Assembly (NCBI GenBank): GCA_943789475.1
Contig: CALSUG010000002.1
Coordinates: 62,001 to 126,000 of the forward strand
DNA length: 64,000 bases
Source of the DNA: an uncultured Alphaproteobacteria bacterium
GTDB taxonomy: Bacteria; Pseudomonadota; Alphaproteobacteria; Micavibrionales; UBA1664
Direction: 5' to 3'
Under the pieces are notes generated by a model. That model was given only the letters and a program-made list of their open reading frames with translations, was not told where the DNA came from and ran no database searches. The position numbers and the translations under genes were made by a program. Of this stretch, positions 18,604 to 28,000 are shown in pieces (positions within the stretch are counted from its first letter, which is position 1; each line of letters starts with the position of its first letter).

Positions 18604-19410
18604 TTATTCAGGGGCAATCAAACAAATGTCAAACGAAATAGATGGCATGCCATTATCAATCAAATTATCTTTTTCATCCTCACTTAATAATGATTCAACA
18701 ACCCATCCAGACCCATAACCAGATTTAACCTGCGCTACGATTGCCTCTGCCGAAGCGCTTTCGCATTTTGGTTGTTGTTGAAGTTTTAGTGATGACTTAT
18801 TAAGCATCTTATCAACCGCCTGCCCTAAGGCCGTTTTAGGGGAATACATCAACACATCACCATGTATCTCACCATTCTTCACACAATATTGATCTTGCAA
18901 AGATGATGCGAAAACCAATCTATCTCGATAAATAATTTCCGCATTATCAAAGATAGAATCATTCCAAAAATCAAATTTAGGAACAAGGGTGTGGCTACAT
19001 TGTTTTTGTCGCGCCATTTCTAACGCGTGCGATACAGATGAAACAACAAGACGATAACTATTAAGTTTTGATCGCTTCAACCAATTTGGCAAAAATCCCA
19101 CGGCAATAGTATTTGTCGTACAAATAACAGCCGCATCATTTTGTAGGTGACTGGTCGCTAAATTAGAAATTCGACGCATATCCATAATATCATCGCGCAA
19201 TCGGTATATCCGTTTTTTGCATTCAATTCCCGATTTCGTAAGTGATATAGGACGCACATCGCGATCAAACAAATCACATCCAAACCAATCTTCCATCGAT
19301 TTTATCCTACGACTAAATGCAGATTGCGTTGTACAGCGTTGTTGCGCGGCCAAAGTAAAATTTTGCGTTTGATCCAACGCAATAAAATCATCAATCCATG
19401 TTAGTTCCAT
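18604..19410 (-). CDS. LysR-family transcriptional regulator
   Basis: The first 60 residues form a LysR-type winged helix-turn-helix (WIDDFIALDQTQNFTLAAQQ, then SAFSRRIKSMEDWFG). The rest looks like a shortened periplasmic-binding-like effector domain. At 268 residues it is about 30 shorter than typical LysR proteins. The start codon is one base from a cluster of three ATGCAT hexamers shared with the divergent small ORF, which is where an autoregulatory LysR operator is expected. The target is unknown; the divergent gene is the natural candidate. The effector cannot be told from sequence. Confidence 0.85.
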   Translation of the reverse strand: MELTWIDDFIALDQTQNFTLAAQQRCTTQSAFSRRIKSMEDWFGCDLFDRDVRPISLTKSGIECKKRIYRLRDDIMDMRRISNLATSHLQNDAAVICTTNTIAVGFLPNWLKRSKLNSYRLVVSSVSHALEMARQKQCSHTLVPKFDFWNDSIFDNAEIIYRDRLVFASSLQDQYCVKNGEIHGDVLMYSPKTALGQAVDKMLNKSSLKLQQQPKCESASAEAIVAQVKSGYGSGWVVESLLSEDEKDNLIDNGMPSISFDICLIAPE

Positions 19411-19411
19411 T

Positions 19412-19438
19412 ATGCATTATATGCATAATATAATGCAT
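19412..19438. promoter_or_regulatory. Triple ATGCAT cluster in the lysR divergent promoter region
   Basis: Three perfect ATGCAT palindromes start at 19412, 19421 and 19433, within an AT-rich symmetrical stretch of TTATGCATTA-type repeats. The leftmost is one base from the LysR start codon. The 9- and 12-base phasing and position between divergent genes suggest the operator of the LysR protein, though it overlaps where a leader should be, so the lysR transcript would be very short-leadered or start elsewhere. Confidence 0.5.
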
Positions 19439-19482
19439 AATTACAATTGGAAAATAACAATAATTACTCATATTGTTATTCC

Positions 19483-19731
19483 ATGAAAGCATTACAAGAA
19501 CACACAAATCCAGAATGGCCAATAGGGACAAAGTTTAACAATATCGGACGAACCGAAGCCGCACGCATATTCCCCGATGTCATTACGGTTAAAAATTACT
19601 TTAAAACGGCACATGAAGGCCATGACGTTTTAATTTTAGAAGCAAAGCCACATCACACTTTCATCATGCCATTGAGAGAGGCCGAATTGATCTATCAACG
19701 TCAAGGTCATAATGCACCTACAATATTTTAA
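19483..19731 (+). CDS. Small protein divergent from lysR
   Basis: I do not recognise this 82-residue protein (MKALQEHTNPEW start, no signal peptide, no membrane segment, two His in KPHHTFIMP). The ATG at 19483 is my choice. A TTG at 19447 would add 12 Asn/Tyr-rich residues; neither has a convincing Shine-Dalgarno. Its position back to back with a LysR regulator suggests it is under that regulator. It ends five bases before the convergent HAD gene. Confidence 0.55.
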   Translation: MKALQEHTNPEWPIGTKFNNIGRTEAARIFPDVITVKNYFKTAHEGHDVLILEAKPHHTFIMPLREAELIYQRQGHNAPTIF

Positions 19732-19736
19732 ATATA

Positions 19737-20447
19737 TTATGCCGTTCTAACAACTTTACTATCTGTATTAAAACCTAAAGGCTCTCCTAACTCACTCATA
19801 GATTCAATCACCCATTTACAATCAATCGCTTTCAAACGCGCTGCCTGATTGTCACGGTGGGTCAATCCAACATACCCTACAGTATCAATTTTCGCGGCAA
19901 TGCCCGCCATTGCTCCTGCAACCGTGTCCTCAACAACAACCGCGTGTCGTGACGCCACATGCATGGCATCACATACATGGAGGTACAAATCAGGCGCAGG
20001 TTTTGGATATTTAACATCCTCAAATGTAAAAATAAATTCATCTGGGAAAAATTCCTTTAATCCCGCGGCCCTCAGTGTTTCAATAACATTTCCACGCGTA
20101 CCATTCGACCCAACTGCCATTTTTTGCCCCGCATTACGCAATTTTTCCAATAATGGATATGTTGTTGAATCCAATCGAATATGATCAGGCAAAATTTCTC
20201 GAAAAACGTCCTGATTTTTGTGAATATGCCCTTCAGGAAATCGAACATTATGTGTTGTTTCAATTTTTTCAACAATATCTGTGACCGCATACCCCATGAA
20301 TGTTTCCATGGTTTTTTCGACCGTATATTCAGTTAATCCCATGGCATGCAATTGTCGCATCAAAACCGTATTATGCGCCACCTCAGAATCCGCCAAAGTT
20401 CCATCACAATCAAAAATAATAAGTTCGTAATTTGATATCTTGTTCAT
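19737..20447 (-). CDS. HAD-superfamily phosphatase (phosphoglycolate phosphatase/beta-PGM-like)
   Basis: The 236-residue protein has HAD motif I FDCDGTLADSE with the two catalytic aspartates, motif II as GSNGTR, motif III Lys in YPKPAPDLY and motif IV VVEDTVAGAMAG, with an alpha-helical cap after motif I. This arrangement fits subfamily IA sugar or glycolate phosphatases and beta-phosphoglucomutase relatives. The substrate cannot be read from sequence. The upstream YgjV-like gene is 21 bases away on the same strand. Confidence 0.85.
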   Translation of the reverse strand: MNKISNYELIIFDCDGTLADSEVAHNTVLMRQLHAMGLTEYTVEKTMETFMGYAVTDIVEKIETTHNVRFPEGHIHKNQDVFREILPDHIRLDSTTYPLLEKLRNAGQKMAVGSNGTRGNVIETLRAAGLKEFFPDEFIFTFEDVKYPKPAPDLYLHVCDAMHVASRHAVVVEDTVAGAMAGIAAKIDTVGYVGLTHRDNQAARLKAIDCKWVIESMSELGEPLGFNTDSKVVRTA

Positions 20448-20468
20448 ATTAGAGAGTAATAAAATGGA

Positions 20469-21014
20469 TTATGCGGTTAGGCTAGTTTTATTTTCACTAA
20501 CTCGTATTTTTCGCTTTTGGTCTTTGTAAAAATTGCGAACCAGTGAAAATACTGTTGATGAAATGATAAATACGCACGTTGCCAACATTGCAAAATCACT
20601 CATATGTAAGCAATATACGATCCACAATCCTTGTGATAGCAAAACACCTGTCTTATATAAAATGTAATTATATTTATTAGTATTTGCAAAACATATGCAC
20701 CATCCAGCAAAGATAATAAGAAAATCATAAGCCGATGATAAATTTGATAAAAGCATCAAAGTAGTAAGAGAAGTTCCCATTAAAGCAATCATTTTAATTC
20801 GCCTTGAACACGATGTATTTAAAATCAAAAGCCCGGTTAACGTAGCCAACGCGACCTGTATCATCGGGCTACTTAAATCTATAACACTATAATAAGCAAT
20901 ATAACTTACATTACCGCACAATGCCAAAATCATAGAGTGCTTAGGCGCTCTAAAAAATCCGCCAAAAATAAAAAATAGATTTGCTAAAATTCCTAAAATA
21001 ACCGCTTCATTCAT
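20469..21014 (-). CDS. YgjV-like inner-membrane protein
   Basis: This 181-residue protein is mostly hydrophobic with five or six membrane segments and resembles the Imp-YgjV family of small inner-membrane proteins of unknown function. The N-terminal segment ILGILANLFFIFGGFFR and a central GW-C-I-C-FANTNKYN stretch are the parts that suggest the family. The assignment is from general resemblance, so I keep it moderate. It probably forms a two-gene unit with the HAD phosphatase. Confidence 0.6.
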   Translation of the reverse strand: MNEAVILGILANLFFIFGGFFRAPKHSMILALCGNVSYIAYYSVIDLSSPMIQVALATLTGLLILNTSCSRRIKMIALMGTSLTTLMLLSNLSSAYDFLIIFAGWCICFANTNKYNYILYKTGVLLSQGLWIVYCLHMSDFAMLATCVFIISSTVFSLVRNFYKDQKRKIRVSENKTSLTA

Positions 21015-21075
21015 TGTTTTATTATGATTACGAAGTGGTAAAAAAATATGAATAATAGATAAAATTCAAAATAAA

Positions 21076-21097
21076 AAAGAGGGCTAAAGCCCTCTTT
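21076..21097 (-). terminator. Rho-independent terminator of fabG
   Basis: A 9-bp stem (AAAGAGGGC/GCCCTCTTT) with a four-base loop is followed on the minus strand by TTTTATTTT. It lies 26 bases past the fabG stop. Confidence 0.85.
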
Positions 21098-21122
21098 AAA
21101 TAAAAACAATCTAATAATAATT

Positions 21123-21866
21123 CTATATCATGGCCATTCCACCGTTCACATGAACTGTGGATCCTGTCACGTAATTCGCTTCATCCGAAGCCAAATACAC
21201 AACTGCAGACGCAATATCACCTGACGTCCCCATTTTACCTGCAGGAATTTTTGCATTAATAACAGCTTTTTGATCATCATTTAAGGCATCAGTCATTGCA
21301 GTTGCAATAAATCCTGGCGCAACACAATTAACCGTAATACCACGTGATGCGGTTTCCGCAGCCATAGCCTTTGACCAACCAATCATACCCGCCTTTGATG
21401 CAACATAGTTACATTGACCTGGATTACCCGTCACACCAACAATTGATGCAATATTAATGATACGGCCAAAACGATTTTTCATCATTCCACGCTGTACTGC
21501 CTGCGCTAATCTAAATGTTGATGTCATATTAACATCAACAACCTGTTGCCAATCTTCATCCTTCATACGCATGGACAAACCATCACGTGTAAGACCCGCA
21601 TTATTCACGAGAATATCAATGCGTTCCATTGCCTCACCAGCGCGTTTCACTAGGTCAGCCATAGCCTCAGACGATGACAAATCCGCTGGCAAAATATGAA
21701 CACGTTCACCAAGTTCCGATGCCAACGTATTTAGTTTATCTTCATTACGGCCTGAAATACCAACCGTTGCGCCCTGTGCATGCAATGCCTTTGCAATCGC
21801 ACCACCAATTCCACCTGTCGCACCTGTTATCAATGCTGTTTTACCCGTTAAATCAAACATATTCAT
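21123..21866 (-). CDS. fabG: 3-oxoacyl-ACP reductase FabG
   Basis: FabG performs the first, NADPH-dependent reduction in each fatty-acid elongation cycle. The 247-residue short-chain dehydrogenase has the TGATGGIG nucleotide motif at about residues 14-21, NNAG, the catalytic Ser in NIASIVG, Tyr/Lys in YVASKAG, and the family end VTGSTVHVNGGMAMI. It is separate from acpP-fabF in this genome and ends at a strong terminator. Confidence 0.95.
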   Translation of the reverse strand: MNMFDLTGKTALITGATGGIGGAIAKALHAQGATVGISGRNEDKLNTLASELGERVHILPADLSSSEAMADLVKRAGEAMERIDILVNNAGLTRDGLSMRMKDEDWQQVVDVNMTSTFRLAQAVQRGMMKNRFGRIINIASIVGVTGNPGQCNYVASKAGMIGWSKAMAAETASRGITVNCVAPGFIATAMTDALNDDQKAVINAKIPAGKMGTSGDIASAVVYLASDEANYVTGSTVHVNGGMAMI

Positions 21867-21903
21867 TCCTCTTATTTGTTCGTTTCAATTATTCAATATC
21901 TCT

Positions 21904-23424
21904 TTATTCTAAAATAATAAAGCCACTTTCCGCGGATCCTTTAACTTCACCTTGTGTTTGTTTTTCAATTTCAGCAGGTAAATTTTGCATCATTGATTTT
22001 AATTCCTCAGGATTTTGTAATTTTTGCAATAATGTCTGCATCATTTTTGATACAACGTTTTCTGCATTCAACGTGCCCTGTGCCTGTGCTTTAAACGGTG
22101 CTGCCGTTTGAGCCGCATCACCTTCCAATTTGTTTAACTCACGTAACGCACCTGCCACATCACCCTTATCCAATGCCTTTTGTGCTTTTGATACAATAGC
22201 TTGTTCCTTAATGCCCATCATCGGCTTACCGTCTTTTTCAACAGACAAAATTTGTCCAATACGGCCCATAATTTTATCTTGGACAGACACCTCTTCACCA
22301 CGTAACGCCGCTGACAATATATCACCAGCCATACTACGGAATTCAGATGACAATCCATCAGATGTTAAAACACCACTTTCTGCGTAAGGTGCCAAACGTT
22401 CAATAGATGCCGTTAATTCAGGGTCTTCATTACCCACCAATTCTTGTAAAACAACTAAGTCATCGGCAAATGGTTGTTCACGATTCAATGATGAGCGCAT
22501 TTGCGTCATTGCCAATAACATTGCCGCGGCACCCATATCACGGCCAGTTACGTTTTCTAACGATTTTGCTAGTTCCGCATTATTATCCTTGGCATTTTGT
22601 AATCTTGTTTCAAAATCACCCATACGTGATTGCAATGAATCAATAACCAATCGCAAGTCGTTTAATGCTTGTACATTTTCACCTGAAACTTGTGTTGACT
22701 GAGTCATTGTATCAAAACGATTCATTAACTGTCCTAAATCAATTTCTTCACCAGCCGACCTTAAGCGACTTTCAAGTCCTGTTACACGCTCAGACATGCT
22801 CATATCATTATTCAAAATAATTTGACCGGATGCATCCCGCTCAACACCAACCGCGGCGGCAATATCCGTTACTTGATCACTTAAACTATTAAGGCCTTGT
22901 GTTACTGTTTGTTCAAAGCTGTTGTATTGTTTATCAATTGAATTAAACCGTTTTTCGATTTGTTTTTGATCCTTGGCAACATTCACGATTTCTTGTGCTT
23001 CTTGCCCAAATAATACATATCCAATACCACCTAATACCGCCAAGATTGATACAGTTGTAATAACAGATCGCTTAACCGCGTCACGTTTTATTTTACCGGC
23101 ATCTAAATTATTGTATTCGCGTGGTGGTGAAACCTTTGATGGCGCTGCAGGTGTTGACGGAGCAACATTAATTGGTGTTTCTTGTTCTTGAGGTGCATTA
23201 TTTTTATTTGCTGTGTTGGCCGTAACATCATACCCATCTAATGATATTTGGTTTGCCTTTGCCGCACTTACAACATCATTTACACGATCTGCAGGGATAT
23301 GATCACGCTTTTTCCACCCTTGTATTGTTGATACAGCAATGTCCAATTTACGCGCCATAGGTCGCATTCCACCAAATCGATTAATCAATTGATCAACGTT
23401 TTTTAAACCATCTGTATGTGTCAT
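21904..23424 (-). CDS. Mitofilin/Mic60-like protein with an N-terminal helix-turn-helix
   Basis: Alphaproteobacterial Mic60 relatives (COG4223) are inner-membrane proteins with a periplasmic coiled coil that bend membranes and touch the outer envelope. They typically sit beside hemC/hemD, as here. The 506-residue protein has a membrane segment at about 120-140, a long coiled coil (about 145-310) and a C-terminal mitofilin-like region (PFADDL...LAPYAESGV...GDVAGALRELNKLEG). Unusually, residues 8-45 look like a Cro/CI-type helix-turn-helix (MRPMARKLDIAVSTIQGWKK), followed by a Pro/Ala/Asn-rich linker. Its ATGA overlaps the hemD stop. Confidence 0.8.
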   Translation of the reverse strand: MTHTDGLKNVDQLINRFGGMRPMARKLDIAVSTIQGWKKRDHIPADRVNDVVSAAKANQISLDGYDVTANTANKNNAPQEQETPINVAPSTPAAPSKVSPPREYNNLDAGKIKRDAVKRSVITTVSILAVLGGIGYVLFGQEAQEIVNVAKDQKQIEKRFNSIDKQYNSFEQTVTQGLNSLSDQVTDIAAAVGVERDASGQIILNNDMSMSERVTGLESRLRSAGEEIDLGQLMNRFDTMTQSTQVSGENVQALNDLRLVIDSLQSRMGDFETRLQNAKDNNAELAKSLENVTGRDMGAAAMLLAMTQMRSSLNREQPFADDLVVLQELVGNEDPELTASIERLAPYAESGVLTSDGLSSEFRSMAGDILSAALRGEEVSVQDKIMGRIGQILSVEKDGKPMMGIKEQAIVSKAQKALDKGDVAGALRELNKLEGDAAQTAAPFKAQAQGTLNAENVVSKMMQTLLQKLQNPEELKSMMQNLPAEIEKQTQGEVKGSAESGFIILE

Positions 23425-24038
23425 GTATGTTTCCTCAAATATATATGAATTAATTCTTTCATCGCATCATAACGCGGATACGTACATGACGCAATATCTG
23501 CAACCTTCATCCCTTTGAAGACATTCTCGACATTAGAAGAAAGGCATAAAATTGTTTTATTTTTAAGATCATATTGACGGATATATTGTGCGGCCTTAAC
23601 CGAAAAAACACAAATAATTTCATCCTCATCATTAATGTCAAAACATTCATTTTTAATCGTTTCGTAAACAGGCCACGCAATTGTATTGTGCGGAACGCAT
23701 GTAGGAACATCTGCACAAGGGTAAAGTATGTTTGGATAACCTGATAAATCCAAATCCATGACGCCACCAGTTCCTGTTTGAATAACATCATAGCCATTTT
23801 TTGTTGCTATTTGTCCTGTCCCATGCCCAACCGCAATAACTGGCAAATCAGGTAAAGGAGTGTCAAACACCTGTGTTGATGATATCAACATTACATCAAA
23901 TGTAGCTGAGGGTTTTTCTATATCCAAAGATTTGACGATAAGTGCAGATAAGCAATACGCATCGACGGATTCTGATTTTAAGTCATCAACAATCTCATCT
24001 GCACGCGGTTGCGTACAAGTGATTAGAACCTTAGGCAT
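23421..24038 (-). CDS. hemD: Uroporphyrinogen-III synthase HemD
   Basis: HemD cyclises hydroxymethylbilane to uroporphyrinogen III. The protein is 205 residues, shorter than the usual 240-260, and poorly conserved as this family always is. The opening MPKVLITCTQPRADE, the internal VIAVGHGTG and the VFSVKAA stretch, plus position directly after hemC, support the call. It overlaps hemC by 8 bases and the mitofilin gene by 4, so the three are translationally coupled. Confidence 0.88.
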   Translation of the reverse strand: MPKVLITCTQPRADEIVDDLKSESVDAYCLSALIVKSLDIEKPSATFDVMLISSTQVFDTPLPDLPVIAVGHGTGQIATKNGYDVIQTGTGGVMDLDLSGYPNILYPCADVPTCVPHNTIAWPVYETIKNECFDINDEDEIICVFSVKAAQYIRQYDLKNKTILCLSSNVENVFKGMKVADIASCTYPRYDAMKELIHIYLRKHT

Positions 24039-24972
24039 GAGCCTGTAAATATTGTTTGGGTGTTTTCGCCTTAATCAATTCACCAACCCGTGTTCCTAGT
24101 GCAAGTGCATCTTCGATTGTAACAACGTTTTCGGTTTCATCTGCATCACAAATATCAGATCCATCAGGTGAGGCAACCAATGCACGAAGACGCATTTTAT
24201 CTTCCTCTACAAACTCTGCATATGATCCAATTGGTGTACGGCACGACCCATCAAGAACGCTCAACGTCGCGCGCTCTGCTACGGCTAACAAGCCTGTCTT
24301 ATGATCATGTATAGAATCTAATATTTCTGACGTCCTGGTGTCATTTTCACGAATTTCCATCGCAATAATCCCCTGACATACAGCCGGCAACATTTCTTCA
24401 ACACTCAAATATGATGCAATTTTAGATTCCAACCCCATACGTTCCAATCCTGCTGCCGCAAGAATAGTTGCATCAACTTGTCCATCCTCTAATTTTTTCA
24501 ATCGTGTATCAACATTACCACGTAACGGAACAATATTTAGATCCGGTCTATGTGATAATAATATAGATCCTCTACGCATGCTTGATGTTCCCACCGTCGC
24601 ATTTTGTGGTAAATCATTCACCGTTTTTGCAATCTTGGAAATAAATGCATCACATGGATTATCACGATCCAGAACATGATCAACAATCAATCCCTTTGGT
24701 AAAAACGTAGGAACATCTTTCAATGAATGAACGCCAACATCAACACGCCCATCTAGAATTGCCATTTCAATTTCCTTTGCGAACAAACCTTTACCGCCAT
24801 CCGCTTCGGACAATAATGTTTCACCATGTGATGGTTTCCAATCACCTGATGTTTCAATAACAACAATTTCAATGGAAAGATTAGGATTTTTTGCCTGTAT
24901 TAATTTCAGTAATTTTTGTGCCTGAATTAATGCTAGTTTACTACCTCGTGTGCCGATTTTCATGAGCTTCAT
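24031..24972 (-). CDS. hemC: Porphobilinogen deaminase HemC
   Basis: HemC joins four porphobilinogens into hydroxymethylbilane. The 313-residue protein has the substrate-binding TRGSKLALIQ and HSLKDVPT motifs, the SMRRGSILL and RGNVDTRLKKL stretches, and the dipyrromethane-cofactor Cys244 in GSCRTPIG. The start could be either of two nearby Mets (residue 1 or 4). It heads the hemC-hemD-mitofilin operon. Confidence 0.97.
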   Translation of the reverse strand: MKLMKIGTRGSKLALIQAQKLLKLIQAKNPNLSIEIVVIETSGDWKPSHGETLLSEADGGKGLFAKEIEMAILDGRVDVGVHSLKDVPTFLPKGLIVDHVLDRDNPCDAFISKIAKTVNDLPQNATVGTSSMRRGSILLSHRPDLNIVPLRGNVDTRLKKLEDGQVDATILAAAGLERMGLESKIASYLSVEEMLPAVCQGIIAMEIRENDTRTSEILDSIHDHKTGLLAVAERATLSVLDGSCRTPIGSYAEFVEEDKMRLRALVASPDGSDICDADETENVVTIEDALALGTRVGELIKAKTPKQYLQAHA

Positions 24973-25022
24973 TCTATTTTTTTATCTATTTATATTCTTG
25001 ATAAAACTGTTCAACAAAAAAA

Positions 25023-25054
25023 GAAAGCGCAAATATCAAATATCCTACGCTTTC
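25023..25054 (-). terminator. Terminator after the NAD-glutamate dehydrogenase gene
   Basis: GAAAGCG and CGCTTTC, 7 bp each with an 18-base loop, are followed on the minus strand by TTTTTTT. It begins 15 bases past the dehydrogenase stop and separates it from hemC. Confidence 0.7.
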
Positions 25055-25068
25055 CCTCTATAGAAATC

Positions 25069-28000
25069 TTATACAAGTTGACTGAAACGTGATTCAATCG
25101 AGGTCAACATTGCAAAATCAATTTTTTGTTCTTCGTTCATCGTTTGAACAAGATCTAAAATCGGTTGAACATTATCCTGATTAATTTCAATCCAATCTTG
25201 GACAGGATTAATAGGGCATTTTTTACCTGAACACACTTCACTTACGATTCTTTTCGTTAACTGTGCTTGCGTTACATATAATCTATCCGCAACGGATTTT
25301 AATGTTTCGGCCTCCCACCTTGTTTCAGGCTCCATGGTCTTTGCTTTATCACGTAACCATACAAGAGAAAGTGCCTTGTTCAATCCATAATAGACCTTGG
25401 CAACTGTTTTCAAATCATGCCCTTGCTCTTTCGCAATACGAATAACATCCCATACCGTATTTAATATCGGCAACAATGCTAATTTGTGCGCTAAATCCTT
25501 AGGGAATTTTTGATCTATATAATGATTTTGAAGGTTTTCAACATACGTCCTTGTCGTGTCTGGCAATAATTTATCAAAAGATTTCATTAATTTTGTCAGG
25601 TCTTTTTTGAACGCATCACCTGTTTTTAGAAGCTCTTTTTCTTTTAAATTTTCTGCACGGTAATGTTTTAAAAACCATGTTGAACCATAGTCAATAAAAC
25701 TTGCGATACTGTCCAAGGCTTCAATCTGCGCCTGTGCCGTTGCCACATTGTCTAAAGATTCAATTTGTCCATACATGTCACGTAGGTCAAATATTTCACG
25801 TACAATGAAATAAATACGAGAAATTGTACATGCGGGCGCCCCTGTTTTAAGTGATTGATTCATCACATATGCAGGCCCCATGCGGTTCACAATTGAATTC
25901 GCCATTTGCGTTGAAATAATTTCGCGACGCAAGCGATGATTCATCATTTCTTTCGAATACTTCTTGCGCAACTCGTCTGGAAAATAATGTGTCATCCAAT
26001 CTTGGAACGCTGGATCATCAGGCAGATTACTGTCTACCAAATCTTGGAACAACTTAATTTTAGTATATGAAATAAGTGTTGAAAGTTCTGGCGCAGTTAA
26101 ACCTTTATGATCACGCGCACGATTTTCAATTCCGGCACTATCTGGCAAATACTCAATTTCACGATCCAAACCAAATGTTTTTTCGAGATGTTCAATAAGT
26201 GCCGTATGCGTCGTCAATTTTGTGTACGCTTCGTTATGAGCCATAGATATAGCCTGCGTTTGTTGGTAATTATTCCGCAAAACCAAATCTTCAACATCTT
26301 TTGTCATCTTTGCGAGAACCTTATTACGCTCTTTCACAGACAACTTTGATTTCTGCATGATTTGTTGGAACAAAATTTTAATGTTCACTTCTAAATCCGA
26401 ACTATTCACACCACCAGCATTATCAATGAAATCAGCATAACATTTTACGCCTAATAAGTTCATACAAATACGCGCAGCGTGTGTTGTGCCTAGGTTAGCC
26501 CCCTCACCAATGACCTTTGCACGAGCTTCATGTGCATCAATCCGAATATTGTCATTCGCTTTATCTCCTGCATCTGCATGACTTTCATTTGGTGCCTTAA
26601 TATATGTTCCGATACCGCCAAACCACATCAAATCTGTTTCCGATTTTAACATCGCATTCATTAATTCAATTGGTGATACTTCTTTTTTATCCAAGCCAAA
26701 GCGTGCTTGAATTTCAGGTGTTAATTTTAAAGATTTATCATGGCGAGAATAAATACGACCACCTTTTGACAACAACCCTTCATCATATTGATCCCATCCT
26801 TTCACCGCTTTGAATAAACGTTGACGTTCTTTAAACGATGTTTTTACATCTGGATTAGGATCACAGAAAATATGCAGATGGTTAAACGCACCCACAAGGC
26901 GGATACAAGGAGACAACAACATTCCGTTACCAAAAACATCACCACCCATGTCACCAACACCGATGACTTCGAATTCTTCTTTTTGAATATTTTTGCCTAA
27001 TTCACGAAAATGACGTTTGACGGATTCCCATGCACCGCGCGCAGTAATCCCCATGGCTTTATGGTCGTATCCTGCAGATCCACCAGAGGCAAATGCATCA
27101 CCCAACCAAAATCCACGATCCATCGCCAAACCATTGGCAATATCCGAAAATGTTGCTGTTCCTTTATCCGCAGCAACAACCAAATACGGATCATCTTCGT
27201 CATGGCGTACAACATCACATGGTGGAACAATTTTTGCACCATTGATATTGTCCGTAACATCCAATAGACCCGAAATAAATGTTTTATAACATTCGATTCC
27301 TTCTGCTAAAAACGCGTCTCTTCCGCCCGTTTTAGGCGGGTGCTTAACAACAAATCCACCCTTTGACCCAACAGGAATGATCACCGCATTTTTAACATTT
27401 TGAGCCTTCATTAAACCCAAAACCTCTGTACGGAAATCTTCATGACGATCAGACCAGCGCAATCCACCACGCGCAACCTTTCCACCACGCAAATGAATAC
27501 CTTCAACCCGTGGTGAATAGACAAATATCTCTACCATTGGTCTTGGCAATGGCAAAATATCTACACTGGAACTATCAATTTTAAATGACACATACGATTT
27601 ATTTTGGAAAAAACTTGTTCGCAATGTGGATTCCATAATTTGTAACATTGATCGTAAAATACGATCCTCATCAAACGAGGATACTTTTTCCAACGCTTTA
27701 TTAATCTTGCGTTTATATGTCGACATCAACGATGTACGTTTCTCTTGTGAATGAACTGGTTTATGGCGACCATAAAAATATTCAAGCATCATATCCGCGA
27801 TATCAGGATGATCAGTCACCGCCTGCATCATATATGTTGGTGTATATTGAATTTTCGTTTGGCGCATATACTTAACCATCGAACGCAAAACCAAAACATC
27901 ACGCCATGGCATTTTAGCCTTCGCAATCAATGCATTTAATTTATCATTTTCGCACTCTTTATTTAAAATTGTACGTAAACCATCTTCAAAAACATCCTTA

